Source: Neocallimastix lanati (nom. inval.) | Lineage: Eukaryota > Neocallimastigomycota > Neocallimastigomycetes > Neocallimastigales > Neocallimastigaceae | Assembly (NCBI GenBank): GCA_016946835.1 | Contig: JACVTC010000104.1 | Span: forward strand, 165,001-229,000 | Direction: 5' to 3' | DNA: 64,000 bases | Shown: positions 37,321-59,846 of the stretch, in pieces | Layout of the letters: each line of letters starts with the position of its first letter | Numbering within the stretch: position 1 is the first letter of the stretch | Notes under the pieces: model-generated | What the model was told of the DNA's origin: nothing | Databases searched by the model: none | Seen by the model: the letters and a program-made list of their open reading frames with translations, nothing else | Program-made: the position numbers and the translations under genes

Positions 37321-40300
37321 TTATAATTGATGATGACGACCAACCGTTTTTGTAATACTAATTTCACCAATATCAGGAATAGATTTAATAGCATTTTGTT
37401 CAGATGGAGAATCTAATATACCAACATTTATTAAATAAGCTATATATTTACCAATTAAATCTTTAATATTATGAATTGGAACATCTGAATTAGCAATAGC
37501 CTCACGAGTATTATCATCATTTAATAAAGGAGTATTAGAAGATGCAGTTAAATCATTTAAAACAAAATGTAATAAAGGATAGAGTGCATTATTCTCTAAA
37601 GCATGATTGATGTTCAGTTCTTTTAAAGTTTGACACCACTCTTCATAATTAACTTTTTTAATATTATAACCATGAAGTTGCATTTCTTCAAAAATATCAT
37701 TAAAACTAATACAGGGAGTATTCCACATATGATAAACGTTGTGACTTAACCATTTTTCTTGACTAGCAATTCTAATGATAGCACTGGCAACATAATCTAC
37801 CGGGCAAGTATTAAGTATACTCGAAATATCTGGGAAAAGTTTTAATTGAGCACAACCAGCCATCATACGAATAATAAAGTCATCTGTATTTAACATACCA
37901 TTTTGAGAATGACCAAGAATAAAACCGGGACGAATAATACAAGCAGGAATACCTCTTTCTATTGCCTTCATAATAAGTTTTTCTGAAACCCATTTCGATT
38001 GACCATAACCATTAAGTAAACCAGTACGAGAGCTTTCTAAATCATCATTTTCTTGAATGATGACGGTTTCACCAGAATTAGTTTTTTTAAGGAACTCCAT
38101 ATTATTTAAGACACTTACAGAACTAACAAAATAAAAAGGTTTTAAATGATGAGTGGAAGCCATTGTTAAACATTGAATCGTACTTAATACATTAATAGGT
38201 TTCAACTGAGCATATGGATAAATCCAATGCACCATGGCACCACTATGAATAATTAAATCAACATCATGACAAAGCCTATACCATTGATGACTAGATAATC
38301 CAAATTTTTCCTTCGATAAGTCTCCACAAATAGCAATTACGTTTTGATTTTCACCCTTATTCCATGAATCCTTCCAAGTCATATATGTCTGATTATTTTG
38401 TTTTAATCGTCTCATGGCTTCCTTGTCATTTTTACCTCTAACTAAACAATAAACTTTTCCTAAAGGATTCTTTTCAAGATAGGTGGCTAAAATATGAGCA
38501 CCTAAAAATCCAGTAGCCCCTGTAAGGAAAAGAGTACCATTAGAATTAGGGAATTTCAAATCTGGAAGATTTTTAGATGATATTTTTGGATCATCTAAAA
38601 GTTCAACATCCTCTGCATAACTTATACTTTCATTATAAGTATTATTTTTAGCATTAATATTAACCTTAACATTACTATTTCCTAGTGATTTTTTATTTTT
38701 CAATATTAAGGATTGTCTTGCACGAACTACAGGACAATTCATTTTGGAGGAAGATAGTTTTTTCTTTAACTTATCTATAACATTATGATTTTCAGAGTTA
38801 TAATTATTAATGAAATATTCTAATTGAAGAACAGAAGGATTATTAATCACTTCAGCTAAAGTAATAAGAACATTAAATTCTTGACGAATATCATTAACTA
38901 ACATAGTACAACTCATAGAATTTAAACCAAATTCATATAAATTAGAAGATACACCGAAATCCTTATTATTTAAAATTTGACTTATAGATTGATAAAGTTT
39001 TTCTTGAAGTTCAGTGATAGGTAATGCTTGAGAACTTTTGGACTTTTCACTTTCCACTCTCTTTCTTTCTTTTACTTCCTCTAAAAATTTACTACGAATA
39101 ATCTTTTTGGAAGGAGTTTTAATGAAGGGAACATTTCTTATGGATAATTTAGCAATTCTTTCGTGTGGAGGTAAATCTTTATTTTTTTCTTCAATAATTT
39201 TCCATAATTTATCCTTAACTTCTTCAGGAGGAATATTGTTTAACTTGATGTAGTCTTCATTTGGATAAATTTCGCTACAGAGAACATCATTATCACCATA
39301 AATAATAATTTCTTGAATAAAAGATTCATTATTATAAATGTTTTCCAATCTTTCTGGTGCTACATTTTCACCATTACTTAAAATAATTAAATTCTTAATA
39401 CGACCAGTGATGTAATGATAACCATCTTTGTCAATGTAACCCATATCTCCGGTACGGAACCAACCATCGGATGTAAAGGCTTCTTTTGTTTTTTCAGGAT
39501 CTTTATAATATTCTTTCATAAGAGATTTAGATTTAATTTGAATTTCACCTTTAACCGTACGTGTACGGAATCCAAGAGGAGATTTTCCGACTGAACCAAA
39601 TTTTGAAGGTTGATAATCTGATTGAGTTCCATTACCATTAGTTTCGGTTAAACCATACCCATGAGAAACGAAAATTCCAATTTCATCATATTTAACGATC
39701 ATATCCTTAAGGAAATAACTACCACCAACATATAAAGAATGTAATTTCTCTCCAAAAATTTTTTTTTTAGCATCTTCAACACTAAGAGATGGATACAGTT
39801 TTCTTATTTTGCTATAACCATTGAAAAGATTTTTAGCAATTAGAGGAACACAAACAATAAGACTTGGTTGGAAAATTTGAATATTTTGTAATAATTTAGA
39901 TAAATCATAACTTAAACAAACTGTATAACCTAATCTCATAGAATATAAAAAGTCCCCTGAAGAAAAGATGTGATAAAGAGGTAAAATATTCATAAATATA
40001 TTGTATCTTGAATTCTTAACGAATACTAAAGAATAAACTCTATCAATTACACTATCTTGAGTAAGTACTACTCCCTTTTTATTTCCAGTGGTTCCTGAAG
40101 TAAATATAATAAAAGCATTTTGCGAAGGTAAAACTTTTTTATTAACTTTTTTACCTTCATAATTTTTTAAAATATCTTCAATACAATCTTCGTCATCAAG
40201 ATTAATTTCATTATCTTTCACATTTTCATTTTCATTTTGATCATGAACTTGATCTTGGTTTTGATCTTGACTTTTATTAATTAACAAATATTTTTTAACC

Positions 40301-40773
40301 TTGGGACATTTATCTTTGATATATTCAATTTTCGATTTTAAGGATTCATCATAAAAAAGAATATCAATATCACCCTTATTAACGCAATAAACTATAGTTT
40401 CCGGATCTGAATTAGGATCAATAGGTACTGTTACTTGACCACCAAAAACGGTAGCAAAATAAGCAATAACATAATTTAAAGTTCCTTCACCGATAATACC
40501 CACATAAAGTTGACGAGAAGAATCGATGGAACGCTGGATTTTATTAAGCCAAGATGCAAAAGATTCAAAAATTCTAGCAGTTTCCTGGTATGAAATATTA
40601 CATATTTCATTTTTATCATTTAGATAACGAATATAAGATCTTGTCTTAAACTTTTTGGCTGATTCATAAACTAAATCTTGTAAGGTTTTAACCTTTCTTC
40701 TTTTAATTTCTGAAGGGAAATTCTTATCGCCAAAATAATAATTAATTTTTCTTCTTAAATATGAATTCTTCAT
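37321..40773 (-). CDS. Adenylation-carrier-reductase enzyme (NRPS-like / carboxylic acid reductase type)
   Basis: Intronless, 1150 aa. Residues about 30-575 are an acyl-CoA-synthetase/adenylation domain: the P-loop TSGTTGNKKG (225-234), GYGLTE (372-377), GWFRTGDMG (437-445), GRIKNLI (457-463) and KTPSKKIIR (552-560, including the likely A10 lysine). About 590-660 is a carrier domain; Ser619 in FGLNSM is the phosphopantetheine site. About 745-1130 is a thioester reductase of the extended short-chain dehydrogenase type: TGATGFLGAH (751-760) binds NADPH, and Y923/K927 lie in YGQSKW. Such enzymes activate a carboxylic acid as the adenylate, load it on the carrier and release it reductively as aldehyde or alcohol. 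The GENVAPERLE part resembles long-chain acyl-CoA synthetases more than amino-acid domains, so a fatty or aryl acid is more likely than an amino acid; this is inference. Lys2 has the same order but is longer. An Asp/Asn/Gln-rich insert lies at 168-200. No signal peptide. Confidence 0.92.
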   Translation of the reverse strand: MKNSYLRRKINYYFGDKNFPSEIKRRKVKTLQDLVYESAKKFKTRSYIRYLNDKNEICNISYQETARIFESFASWLNKIQRSIDSSRQLYVGIIGEGTLNYVIAYFATVFGGQVTVPIDPNSDPETIVYCVNKGDIDILFYDESLKSKIEYIKDKCPKVKKYLLINKSQDQNQDQVHDQNENENVKDNEINLDDEDCIEDILKNYEGKKVNKKVLPSQNAFIIFTSGTTGNKKGVVLTQDSVIDRVYSLVFVKNSRYNIFMNILPLYHIFSSGDFLYSMRLGYTVCLSYDLSKLLQNIQIFQPSLIVCVPLIAKNLFNGYSKIRKLYPSLSVEDAKKKIFGEKLHSLYVGGSYFLKDMIVKYDEIGIFVSHGYGLTETNGNGTQSDYQPSKFGSVGKSPLGFRTRTVKGEIQIKSKSLMKEYYKDPEKTKEAFTSDGWFRTGDMGYIDKDGYHYITGRIKNLIILSNGENVAPERLENIYNNESFIQEIIIYGDNDVLCSEIYPNEDYIKLNNIPPEEVKDKLWKIIEEKNKDLPPHERIAKLSIRNVPFIKTPSKKIIRSKFLEEVKERKRVESEKSKSSQALPITELQEKLYQSISQILNNKDFGVSSNLYEFGLNSMSCTMLVNDIRQEFNVLITLAEVINNPSVLQLEYFINNYNSENHNVIDKLKKKLSSSKMNCPVVRARQSLILKNKKSLGNSNVKVNINAKNNTYNESISYAEDVELLDDPKISSKNLPDLKFPNSNGTLFLTGATGFLGAHILATYLEKNPLGKVYCLVRGKNDKEAMRRLKQNNQTYMTWKDSWNKGENQNVIAICGDLSKEKFGLSSHQWYRLCHDVDLIIHSGAMVHWIYPYAQLKPINVLSTIQCLTMASTHHLKPFYFVSSVSVLNNMEFLKKTNSGETVIIQENDDLESSRTGLLNGYGQSKWVSEKLIMKAIERGIPACIIRPGFILGHSQNGMLNTDDFIIRMMAGCAQLKLFPDISSILNTCPVDYVASAIIRIASQEKWLSHNVYHMWNTPCISFNDIFEEMQLHGYNIKKVNYEEWCQTLKELNINHALENNALYPLLHFVLNDLTASSNTPLLNDDNTREAIANSDVPIHNIKDLIGKYIAYLINVGILDSPSEQNAIKSIPDIGEISITKTVGRHHQL

Positions 40774-41914
40774 TTTTTTTTTTCTTTTTTTATTATTACC
40801 CTTTTTTAAAAATAAAAAATTAAAAAATAATATAATTTGTTTAATATTTTTAAATATTTAATTATTATATCTTTTTTCTATCTCTTTTTTTTAAATTGTT
40901 ATTGTTATATTTAATTATTTTTATTTTTTTGTTTTAAGGGTTTTTTTTTTTCTGATATTTTTGAAAATTATTTTTTTTTTCTTTTTGTTTCCTATTTGAT
41001 GAAAAATATCTTTTACTTTATATTTATAGATATTTTTCAATTATTTGTAATTTTTGATTTTTTTTTTTATTTTACTATTTTACTATTTTATAGAATACTT
41101 ATACAATTATTACTATTATTGTTTTAATTATTTATCAGTAATATTAAATTTATTACTTTTAATATTTTTATTAATTTTATTAGTTTATAATAATTATTTA
41201 AATAGTGAATTTCTTTTTATTTAAATAGTAGAATTTTTCATTTTTTTTTTTTTTTTTAAAAAAAAAAAAAGTGAAATATTATTAGAATTAATATTAAAAT
41301 TATTAATTTTATTTATTAAAACAATATTATTAAAATCGCTTATATTTAATAAGATATATATATATATTAAAAATAATTAATATTATATAAAATTTTATAA
41401 TACTTTTTTCTTTATTTTTATTATTTTAATTTTTTCTTACTAATTTTTTTTTTCTTTTTTTTTTATTATTAAAATATATTTAATATAATTAAAAAAATTT
41501 ACATATACATTAAAATATTTTATTTAATATTAATAATGAAAATAGTTTATATTAGTAAAAAAAAATTAAAAAATAAATATTTACAAATTATTTTTATATA
41601 TTTATTTACTTCCTATAATAAGTACATGCTTATTATTTATTAGATTACTTTTTTTTTATTTATTTATATTATTTAATTTTAAATATTATTTATATATATT
41701 ATTACTATAAAATAATATATATTAATTTTATTAATAATTATAATAAAATAATACTATTTAAAATTATTATATTCATATTTATTAATATTCAATATTAATA
41801 AATATTTAAATACATATAAATTATAATGCTTATAAACTTATAATTTATAATTTATATTTTTTTATTTGATTTTTTTTATTTGATTTTTTTTATTTCTCTT
41901 TAAATTTATTTGTT

Positions 41915-41969
<55 letters not shown>

Positions 41970-43561
41970 AAATTTTAAAGATTATTTATATTAAAAAATT
42001 TTTTTTCTTTATATTTGTTATTTTATATTTAAATCATTTAATATAATTTATTTTATTAAGTATTTATAAAATTAATTATAACAGATATTTGTATCATTAA
42101 TCTAAATAATAATAAATAATGAGAGTAATAAATAATTATAATAATAAAAATGGTAATAATAAATAATAAAAATTAAATTTAAAAAAATTCATTAAAAGTC
42201 CTTTTTAATTGATAATATTTAATTTTTTTTTTTTATTTTTTATTTTATATTAGATATATATTAAAAATGATTATCATAAATTAATACTTTTACTTTTTTT
42301 TTTTTTTAAGTTTAAATGTTTATTTTTAATAATAACATATTTACATGTTAGTTCTTTAAATATTAATATATTATTTATCAACTTAATATTTAAAAATTAA
42401 TATATTAACATGTTAATATGTTATTTAGAAAAAAAATAACATACCAATATATTAATTTTTTTTAAATGGTATCATATTTATTATCACCATATTAATTTTT
42501 TAAATATTAAAATATTAATATATTTTTTTAATTATCAGCATAATAATTCTTATCATATTAATATCATTTTTGTTAATAATACTTTTTAAATAAAATTTTA
42601 AATATTTATTAAAGCATTTACTAATATTCAATAGAAATATAATGGCTGATAATTAAAAAAGTTAATTATTTTTTCTATTTAATTTAAGCTATAATTGTTA
42701 AAACATTAGTTAATATTTAATAGAAATATAATGGTTAATAATTAAAATAAGTTAGATATTTTTTCCATTTAATTTAAGAAATAATTAAACAAATTTAACA
42801 ATAAAAAAATAAAATATTCTTAATTAAATTTAAACTTTAATAAAGTTTTAAACAATGTATATAGCAACACTTGTGTTCCTTTTCCCATTCTTGTATACAA
42901 CCTATTATATATAAAAAGAATAAATTAAAAAATAAAAATATATATGGGCTACTTTTCTTGTTATTATTATGCATTTTAATAGAAATTTTTTAATAAAAAA
43001 GAAACATTTTTGATTTATATTATTTCATTAAAGATATAATATAAAATTTTATAAAATAAAAATAAAATTAAAAGTTATTTTGACTTAAAATAAAATAAAA
43101 TATAATAAAAAATAAAAAAGATAAATTTTTATTTTATTTTAACTTTATCCAATTTGAAATGATGTATAAAAAAATTTAAAGATTAATATTGTGTAACTTT
43201 GTGTAATTTTTATATTTAACTTTAATTTTTAAAATTTTTCAAAAAAATTTTTTTTTAATTTTTTTTTTGATTATATTTTTTAAATAAAGAAATAATAATT
43301 AAAAATAATATATTCTTTTTGATATAATTAATACTGTATTATTAATATTATATTATCTAATTATTATATACTTAAAATAAACTATCTTTATATTTTTTCA
43401 ATTTTATTATAGTTACAATAAACTCTCTTTATATTTTTTTTATTTTATTACAGCTAAAGTTTAATTTTTTGAAGTATTAATATTAATTATATAGTATATA
43501 GGTTTTTCAGTTTTTTTTTTTTTTTTTAATAAAAAATATAATAATTAATAACATTAAAAAA

Positions 43562-43769
43562 AAGAAAGAAAAAAAGAAAAAAAGAAGAAAAAAAACCTAT
43601 GTTATAAGGATAATTTTGTTATAGTTTTTTATTAAAAAATTCCTAATTTTCTATAATAAGAAATTTTAATTGAAAGAAAAAGAATATATTAAAATTAAAA
43701 ATATAATTTAAAGTTTATTATAATTTTCTATTATATGAATTTTTTTTTTTCTATTTTTTAATATTATAT
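43562..43769 (+). repeat. Direct repeat, copy 1 (~205 bp)
   Basis: Contains ACCTATGTTATAAGGATAAT, TTCTATAATAAGAAATTTTA and TTATAATTTTCTATTATATG. The same order recurs at 44168-44372 with few changes. The ~400-base separation could suggest a pair of ends, but no coding or LTR hallmarks are seen. Confidence 0.8.
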
Positions 43770-44167
43770 ATGATATGAAATGAAAATAAAAACCTTTATT
43801 ATATTTTTATATTTTTATATGTTTTAATTATTATAAATATTTGTTATTTATAATATTTAACAAAATAATTAATTTTTATTATTTTAAATAGTTTATAGTT
43901 AAAGAAAATTATATAAAGAATACTTTTTCTTTATGTTAATTCTTTGCAATTCAAAGTAGTTAAAATTATAATAGTAAAATAAATTGCCAAATTAAATATA
44001 TTTTTATTAATAAAATTAGTTTAGTAATATTAAAATATGAATTTATAAAATTTAGTATTCAATTAAATAAATTTAAATTATAAAATAAATAAATAAATGT
44101 ATAAATAAAATTCTATAGTAATAAATAAATAAATAAATAAATAAATCTTCTCCCAATAAGAGATACA

Positions 44168-44372
44168 GAAAGAAAGAAAAAAAGAAAAAAAAATTTTATG
44201 TTACAAGGATAATTTTGTTATCATTTTTTATTAAAAAATTCCGAATTTTCTATAATAAGAAATTTTAATTAAAAGAAAAAGAATATATTAAAATTAAAAA
44301 TATAATTTAAAGTTTATTATAATTTTCTATTATATGAATTTTTTTTTTTTTTTCAATTTTTTAATATTATAT
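44168..44372 (+). repeat. Direct repeat, copy 2 (~205 bp)
   Basis: Partner of 43562-43769; differs mainly in the length of its A and T tracts. Confidence 0.8.
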
Positions 44373-44461
44373 AAAATCATATTTAATTAATCAAATAAAT
44401 CATAATTAATAATAATTAAATTTTAAATAATAATTAATTATAGTTACAATTAATCATTACT

Positions 44462-44496
<35 letters not shown>

Positions 44497-45035
44497 CAAA
44501 GAAATAAATAAATAAATAATATTAAAAAGTTTTTTTTTTTTTTTTTTTTTTTTATTTATTTCTAAAAAAAAAACCTTTTGATTTTTAAATGAATTAATTA
44601 TTATTTAATATAAAAATCATATATTATCTTAATATTATAATAATGTATTTTCCGTAACTTAAATTTTCTTTTTTCTTTTTGATTATATTTTATAATAAAT
44701 ATTTTAATTAATTTAAAAAATTAATTAACAAAAAAAATATTAAATTAAAATAATAACAATAGTTAAAAGATGTACTGAAAAAAACAATTTTTAAGTTGAT
44801 CATGAATATAAAAAAAAAAAAAAGAATAAAAAAGTTTTATTAATTGTATAAATAAATAGAAAATAAATATGAATGAATATATCTTATATTGATATTATTT
44901 TCAATATCAAAATAATATTAATAATATTAATGATCGTTGAAATGTTCAAATTTTTTAATTTTATGCAAAAAAAAAAATAAAATAAAGTAAAAAGGTAAAT
45001 AATATACATGTGTATATATAATTTTTAAAATAAAA

Positions 45036-45076
<41 letters not shown>

Positions 45077-46464
45077 CATTGATTAATTACAAATATTGAA
45101 TATTAAATTTAAAAAAAAATAATAGCAAATATTAATAATCTTATTAATTTTTTTCTTATATATATATTATAAATATTTATAATATTTTTTTTTAAACAAT
45201 ATTTATAATATGATCCAGATATTATTAAAAAAAAAATTATTATCATTGTATCAAATCAATAATAAGTATTAATACTAATTTATAGAAATATTTTTGAAAA
45301 AAAAAATAATACAAATTTACGGAAATAATAATAAATAATAAATAAATAATATTAATTTACAGAAATAATAACAAAAAATAAATTATATTAATTTATAGAA
45401 ATAATTATAACTAATAAATAATAATATTATTAATATTAAATAACTAATATATTAATAATAATTTATTATATATAAAAATAATAATAATAGTATTTATTGA
45501 AATATTAATTTATTATATATAAAAGTAGTAATAATAATAGTTTATTAAAATAATAATTTATAATGTATTTATAGTATTATAAGAATTATAGTAACTGATC
45601 GCGATCATATTATAAATAATATAGACCTTGATATTATCTGTAAAAACATTATTAGTAAACAATAAAAAAAATAATAAAGAAAAAAGAATTACACAAAGTG
45701 CGGAAAAAAAATACTGTTTTAATTAAATATTATATATAGGGCTAATATTAAAATTAAAATTTTAAAGTTCATAATTTATAACTTTTAATTAAAAAGTTAA
45801 ATAATAATTCTATAATGAAAATACAAATTTTATAATAATATTTTAAAATAATAAGATAATACAATTCATTATTTTAATTAACTAATGAATATCATTATCA
45901 TTAATTAACTTCAATAATTTATATAATTAATTAATATTATTTAAAATAAAACAAAGGAATAATAACAAAATAGTAAAAAATAATAATTAAAGATAATTTC
46001 CATAGTTTCTATTGAATAAATTTTACTTAATAAATAATGCTAAAAATTATTAAAAATATAATTATAATTATATAATTATTATCTATTTTTTTATTTATTG
46101 TATAAAAATACAACTTTTTTTTTAATAATTTATAATTAAAAAATTTTAGAAGAAAAAAAAATAAATTTTAACGAAAGGTATATTAATAATTATTAATATA
46201 AAATTTATAGGGAAAAAAAATTAATTTAAAAAAAAATAATAATAAAAGATTATAACAAAAAGTATATTAATAATTATTAATATAAAATTAATAGAAAAAA
46301 AATAATAATAATTATGATAAATAATTATTATTCATCTTAAAGTTAAATAATATATATATTATATGAATTTATATATTTATATTATAATATGAATTTATCA
46401 ATATTAATTATCTTTTGCTTGAAATTGTAAAATAGATAAAATAAAAAATTACATATTAATAATG

Positions 46465-46549
<85 letters not shown>

Positions 46550-47158
46550 AAATAATTAATTAAAACAAAGTATAATTATTTATTAATAATTAACAACTAA
46601 TAAAAATTTTATTAATTATTAATAATACTAAGAATATTACAATATTTATTAATGACCGTTTCAAGAAATAAAAATATTTCTTTACAAAAAAATAATTAAT
46701 TTTATATTAAATATATAATTATATATACATTTATACTTATGATTTTAATTAATTACGAACTATAATTATTATTAGAATTATTAATATATAAACCACAAAA
46801 AAAAATAATTAAAAAAAAATAAGAATTATGATTTTGCTATTAATACTAGTAATAATAATAGTAATTAAATTATTATAGAGATTTCATTAACAATAATAGT
46901 AATTAAATTATAGAGATTTTATTCATCAATAATAATAATAATAATAATAAAAATCTATAATGGTTATGTTCAATAATAATTTAAAATTATTATTTAATAC
47001 TTAATAATTATATACTAAATGAATTTTATTGTATTTTTTTAATATATAATTCCATATATTTCTTTTTTTAATTCTATAGATCACCTATTGAAAAAAATAC
47101 AAAAATAAAAGTTGTTCATGACCTTTTTTTTTTTATTATTATTATAAAATATAAATAA

Positions 47159-47209
<51 letters not shown>

Positions 47210-47355
47210 TAAAATTTTTATTCATTACAATAATGCTGATTCGTAATTCAAAAAAAAAAAATAATAATAATAATAATAATAATAATAAGAAAATAAGTAA
47301 ATATATAAATAAGTATTTTAATATTAAGAAAAAAAGAAAATATTATATATAAAAC

Positions 47356-47389
<34 letters not shown>

Positions 47390-49947
47390 GTGACTGATCT
47401 ATTTTATTAAAATATTATAGTTGTGAAGATTGATAATACTATCTATTAATTTTTATGTAATTTATTATGATTATTTTGTGAGAATAAATTGATGAGAAGA
47501 AAAAATAGATTAATAATAATTTAAAAAAAATAATTAAAAAAAGTTACTCTTCAGTATTAGATAAGTTGATGAATAAATGATCAATAATAGAAAGAATTAT
47601 AAGAATCAAGAAAATAATAATAAAAATAAAAAATAAATATATATTCTTTCGATCTTTCTATTTTTATTATCCAAAAAGGAAAGATCTTTTTTATGATTTT
47701 ATCCAATTTATTATTGTTGTTTGTAAAAACACTATTTTATACAATTAAAAATACTCATTTTATTACTTTTAGTGATTGCTTTAGTAAATAATAATTAAAA
47801 AATTAATAATATTTTTTTTTATAAATTTATTAATATATTTATAAAAAAATACATATTAATAATTAATATAACTTTATTTTGAAATAATAATAAAGTTTAA
47901 CAATAATAAAATAAATATCCACTTTATATGTTAATGATTATATGTGTATATTAATTGAATTAGATAGGTATAAATTTATAATAAATTATATGGTCGCTTG
48001 TATAATATACGTTCTAATACATATGATAAAACTTTTTATTTTATAATATATAATATACATATTTATATAAAACAAAAATTACAATAAAAATTATTTATCA
48101 AAGTTATATATTACTATTTATTAGTCATAATTCTTTTACAGTTATCATTTTTTTTTTTTTTAGGTAAACCTGTAAAATTAAATTTTATTAATTATTATAA
48201 TTATTAGTTATTTAATTGAATTTTTTTTTCTTTTCTTTTAAAAATTAACTTAATTAAAATATTTCGCTATATTCTTTATAAAATGTGAAAATATTTAATC
48301 TAAAAAGTTTTCAACCAAATTCATGATTAAAAAAAATAAGTATTTATATAATAATTTTTTTAATCAGAAAATATAATAGAATTAAAAAATGAAAAGAAGA
48401 AAATTAATAAATAGTTTAATTAATTTTAGATGTAGGTAACTTTTCAAAATTAAAATTCATAATCTTATTTTTTTAATTTGAAAAATTAATTTTTTTTAAT
48501 AAAATAATATATAATCTAACCCATAACATTTTTTAATAATTAATTTTTTTATTGGATATGAAATAAATGAAAAGTTTTATAAATGAAATAATTTTAATTA
48601 AAAGTTTATTATTGCAAATTTAATATACAATTTTTTGGTAATAATTTTATTAATAAAAAAGAGAAAAGAAAAAGAGAATACGATAATAAAAAACAAAAAC
48701 AAAACAGAACAAAAAAAAAAGACAAATATATTATTATCATTTAAAAGATAACGAAAAACAATTAAAACAGAATATTAAATTTTATAACATAAATAATGAA
48801 AATTCAAATTCATAACTTCTATTGTATATAAATTTTTATGTCAGAAATAATTATAAAAAAAAATAAAATAAAAAAATTTTGATATATAAATTTCATTAAT
48901 GATTATATATATATGAAATTTAAATTTTAAGAATTGGACTATAAAAAAATATAAATAATATTGCTATTAGGTAAATCCAATATATAGAATTTAATTTATT
49001 AATATATAAATATTTTTTATTTCTTGATAGTTAATCTTTTTGTTAAGTTAAAGGCCCATTTGAAATTGGTTATTTCGGAAAATATATTTAATTCAATACA
49101 ATATAATATATTAATATTAATCATATTTTTTTTTTATATTTCAAGAAAAAAAAAAAATAAAATAAACATTTATTATTATTCAATTTTAAATTATTAATAT
49201 TATAATTATTAATATTGACAAATTGAAATATATATATATTTGTTTTCGTAAAATAACAAAATTTATATTATTTAATATATATATATTGATAAATATATTG
49301 TCAAAATATACAATTTCAATCAAATTATAAATATTAATTTACTATCAAAATCACTTATATTATAATACTTTCTTTTAATTTATTGATTTAATTAATAAGG
49401 TTTATCTGAACATTCGTTTAATTTAAAATTATAATTTGTAAGAAAAAAAATTATTAATAAAAAGTTACAATTAATATGTTTTAATCAATTTCATTTGATT
49501 TCAATTAAAATTTTAATTTGAAATTTCAATTTAATATATTATATTAAATAAATTTTAAGATATTACAAATATAAATAATATATATATATATATAGGCTTT
49601 TAAATATATATAAAAATATTAATATAATAAAGACATAAATTTATTTGAAATTGCATTTTCTATTAATATAATGATTTGAAATTTATTTCATTATTTATTT
49701 ATTTATTATTATTATATATATATATTTAATATATATTGAATTTAATTTATTTATTAATCAATTTATTATTTTTTTTTTTTTTTTTTTTTTTTTTTCTGAA
49801 ATTTATGAAAATTTTTAATGTAAATTTGTATTTTATATATTGTGCCAAACGTATTAATTTTATAGGATTTCTTCCTTTAATTTTATTTTATATTATTTAA
49901 ACTTATATAAACTTTTATAATAAAAATTAATAAATTTATAGTACCCA

Positions 49948-58797
<8,850 letters not shown>

Positions 58798-59598
58798 AAG
58801 AATAATGATTAAATATCTTTAATTTTATCTTTTATTTAATTTAGGAAAATTATATATATATATATAAAAGTCATTTATATTAAAAATTATTGTTTCTTAA
58901 TAAATGTTATTATTATTATTATTATAGTTATATATATATATATATATTTATTATAATTTATTATTAATATTATCTAAGTTATTAATATTACAAATACTAT
59001 TTTTCATATTCATAAATAATATTATTTTCAATTATTTTTATAATTTGTTTTATAAATTTAATATAACTTTATGATTAAAACTTTTTTTACTTGAATAAGT
59101 TATATAAAATTTTATATCTATATAAAAAAAAAAATTTTTTTTTTATTTTATATTATTTGTATATTTAATAATATTATTTTATTATTATTATTATATATAC
59201 ATATATATTTATTTTTTAATAATAATTTTTAATTGTATTATTTAACATTTACTTTTTATTATTCTGTAAATTTAATTTTTTTTTTTTTTTTATTTATTAT
59301 TATTTAAAAAATAAATTTCTCATCTTATATATATATACATATATATATTTAAAATATATATATTCTAATAAATTTGTAAAAATTATTTATATATACTAAA
59401 AAAAAAAAAAAAACATTTGTTTAGTTTTTCTTTAACATTTATTTTATTTATTTATATATAATTATTTTTATTATTTTTTGTTAATTAGTTTTAGTATCAA
59501 TCAAATATATAATAAATTATTTACTTTTTATTTGATTTATGTGTAAAATTATTAAAAATATTCAATCTAAATAAATAAATAAATAAATAAATAAATTA
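58798..59598. other. Intergenic between deacetylase and LINE (3' ends converge)
   Basis: AT-rich, with short ATT and TA runs and an AAAT run at about 59570-59596 next to the LINE tail. No gene recognised. Confidence 0.6.
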
Positions 59599-59846
59599 TT
59601 TTTTTTTTATAGCCGCAATTATTGCGAACTTTAATCTTTATTTATTTATTCTTATATAAAATACATGAATACTTTTAATTTTAATAAAAAATAAAAAAAT
59701 ACAGAATTAATAAAATAAATAAATATTATTTACCCAATTTGAACATAATAATAAATGAAATAGTAACGTGAAATAAAAAATAATAATCAAAAATAAGTGT
59801 ATAAATAAATTCAGAAAAATGTTCATGTACAACGAACCTCACCTCT

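Larger units (their letters stand above)
40774..49947. other. 9.2-kb gene desert, extremely AT-rich
   Basis: No gene recognised on either strand. It holds long homopolymers (A tracts at 41921-41967, about 45038-45075, 46471-46514 and about 47358-47386), AAT/ATT runs (46515-46545, 47160-47208, 47262-47288), a 200-base direct repeat pair (43562-43769 and 44168-44372) and a ~90-base duplication at 42620-42785. A less extreme stretch at 42850-42910 (atagcaacacttgtgttcc) has no frame. The right end is the 5' flank of the deacetylase gene. Confidence 0.6.

Noticed and set aside
43562-44372. LTR retrotransposon with two LTRs
   Set aside because: The interval between repeats is only ~400 bases and AT-only, with no primer-binding site, polypurine tract or TG..CA ends.
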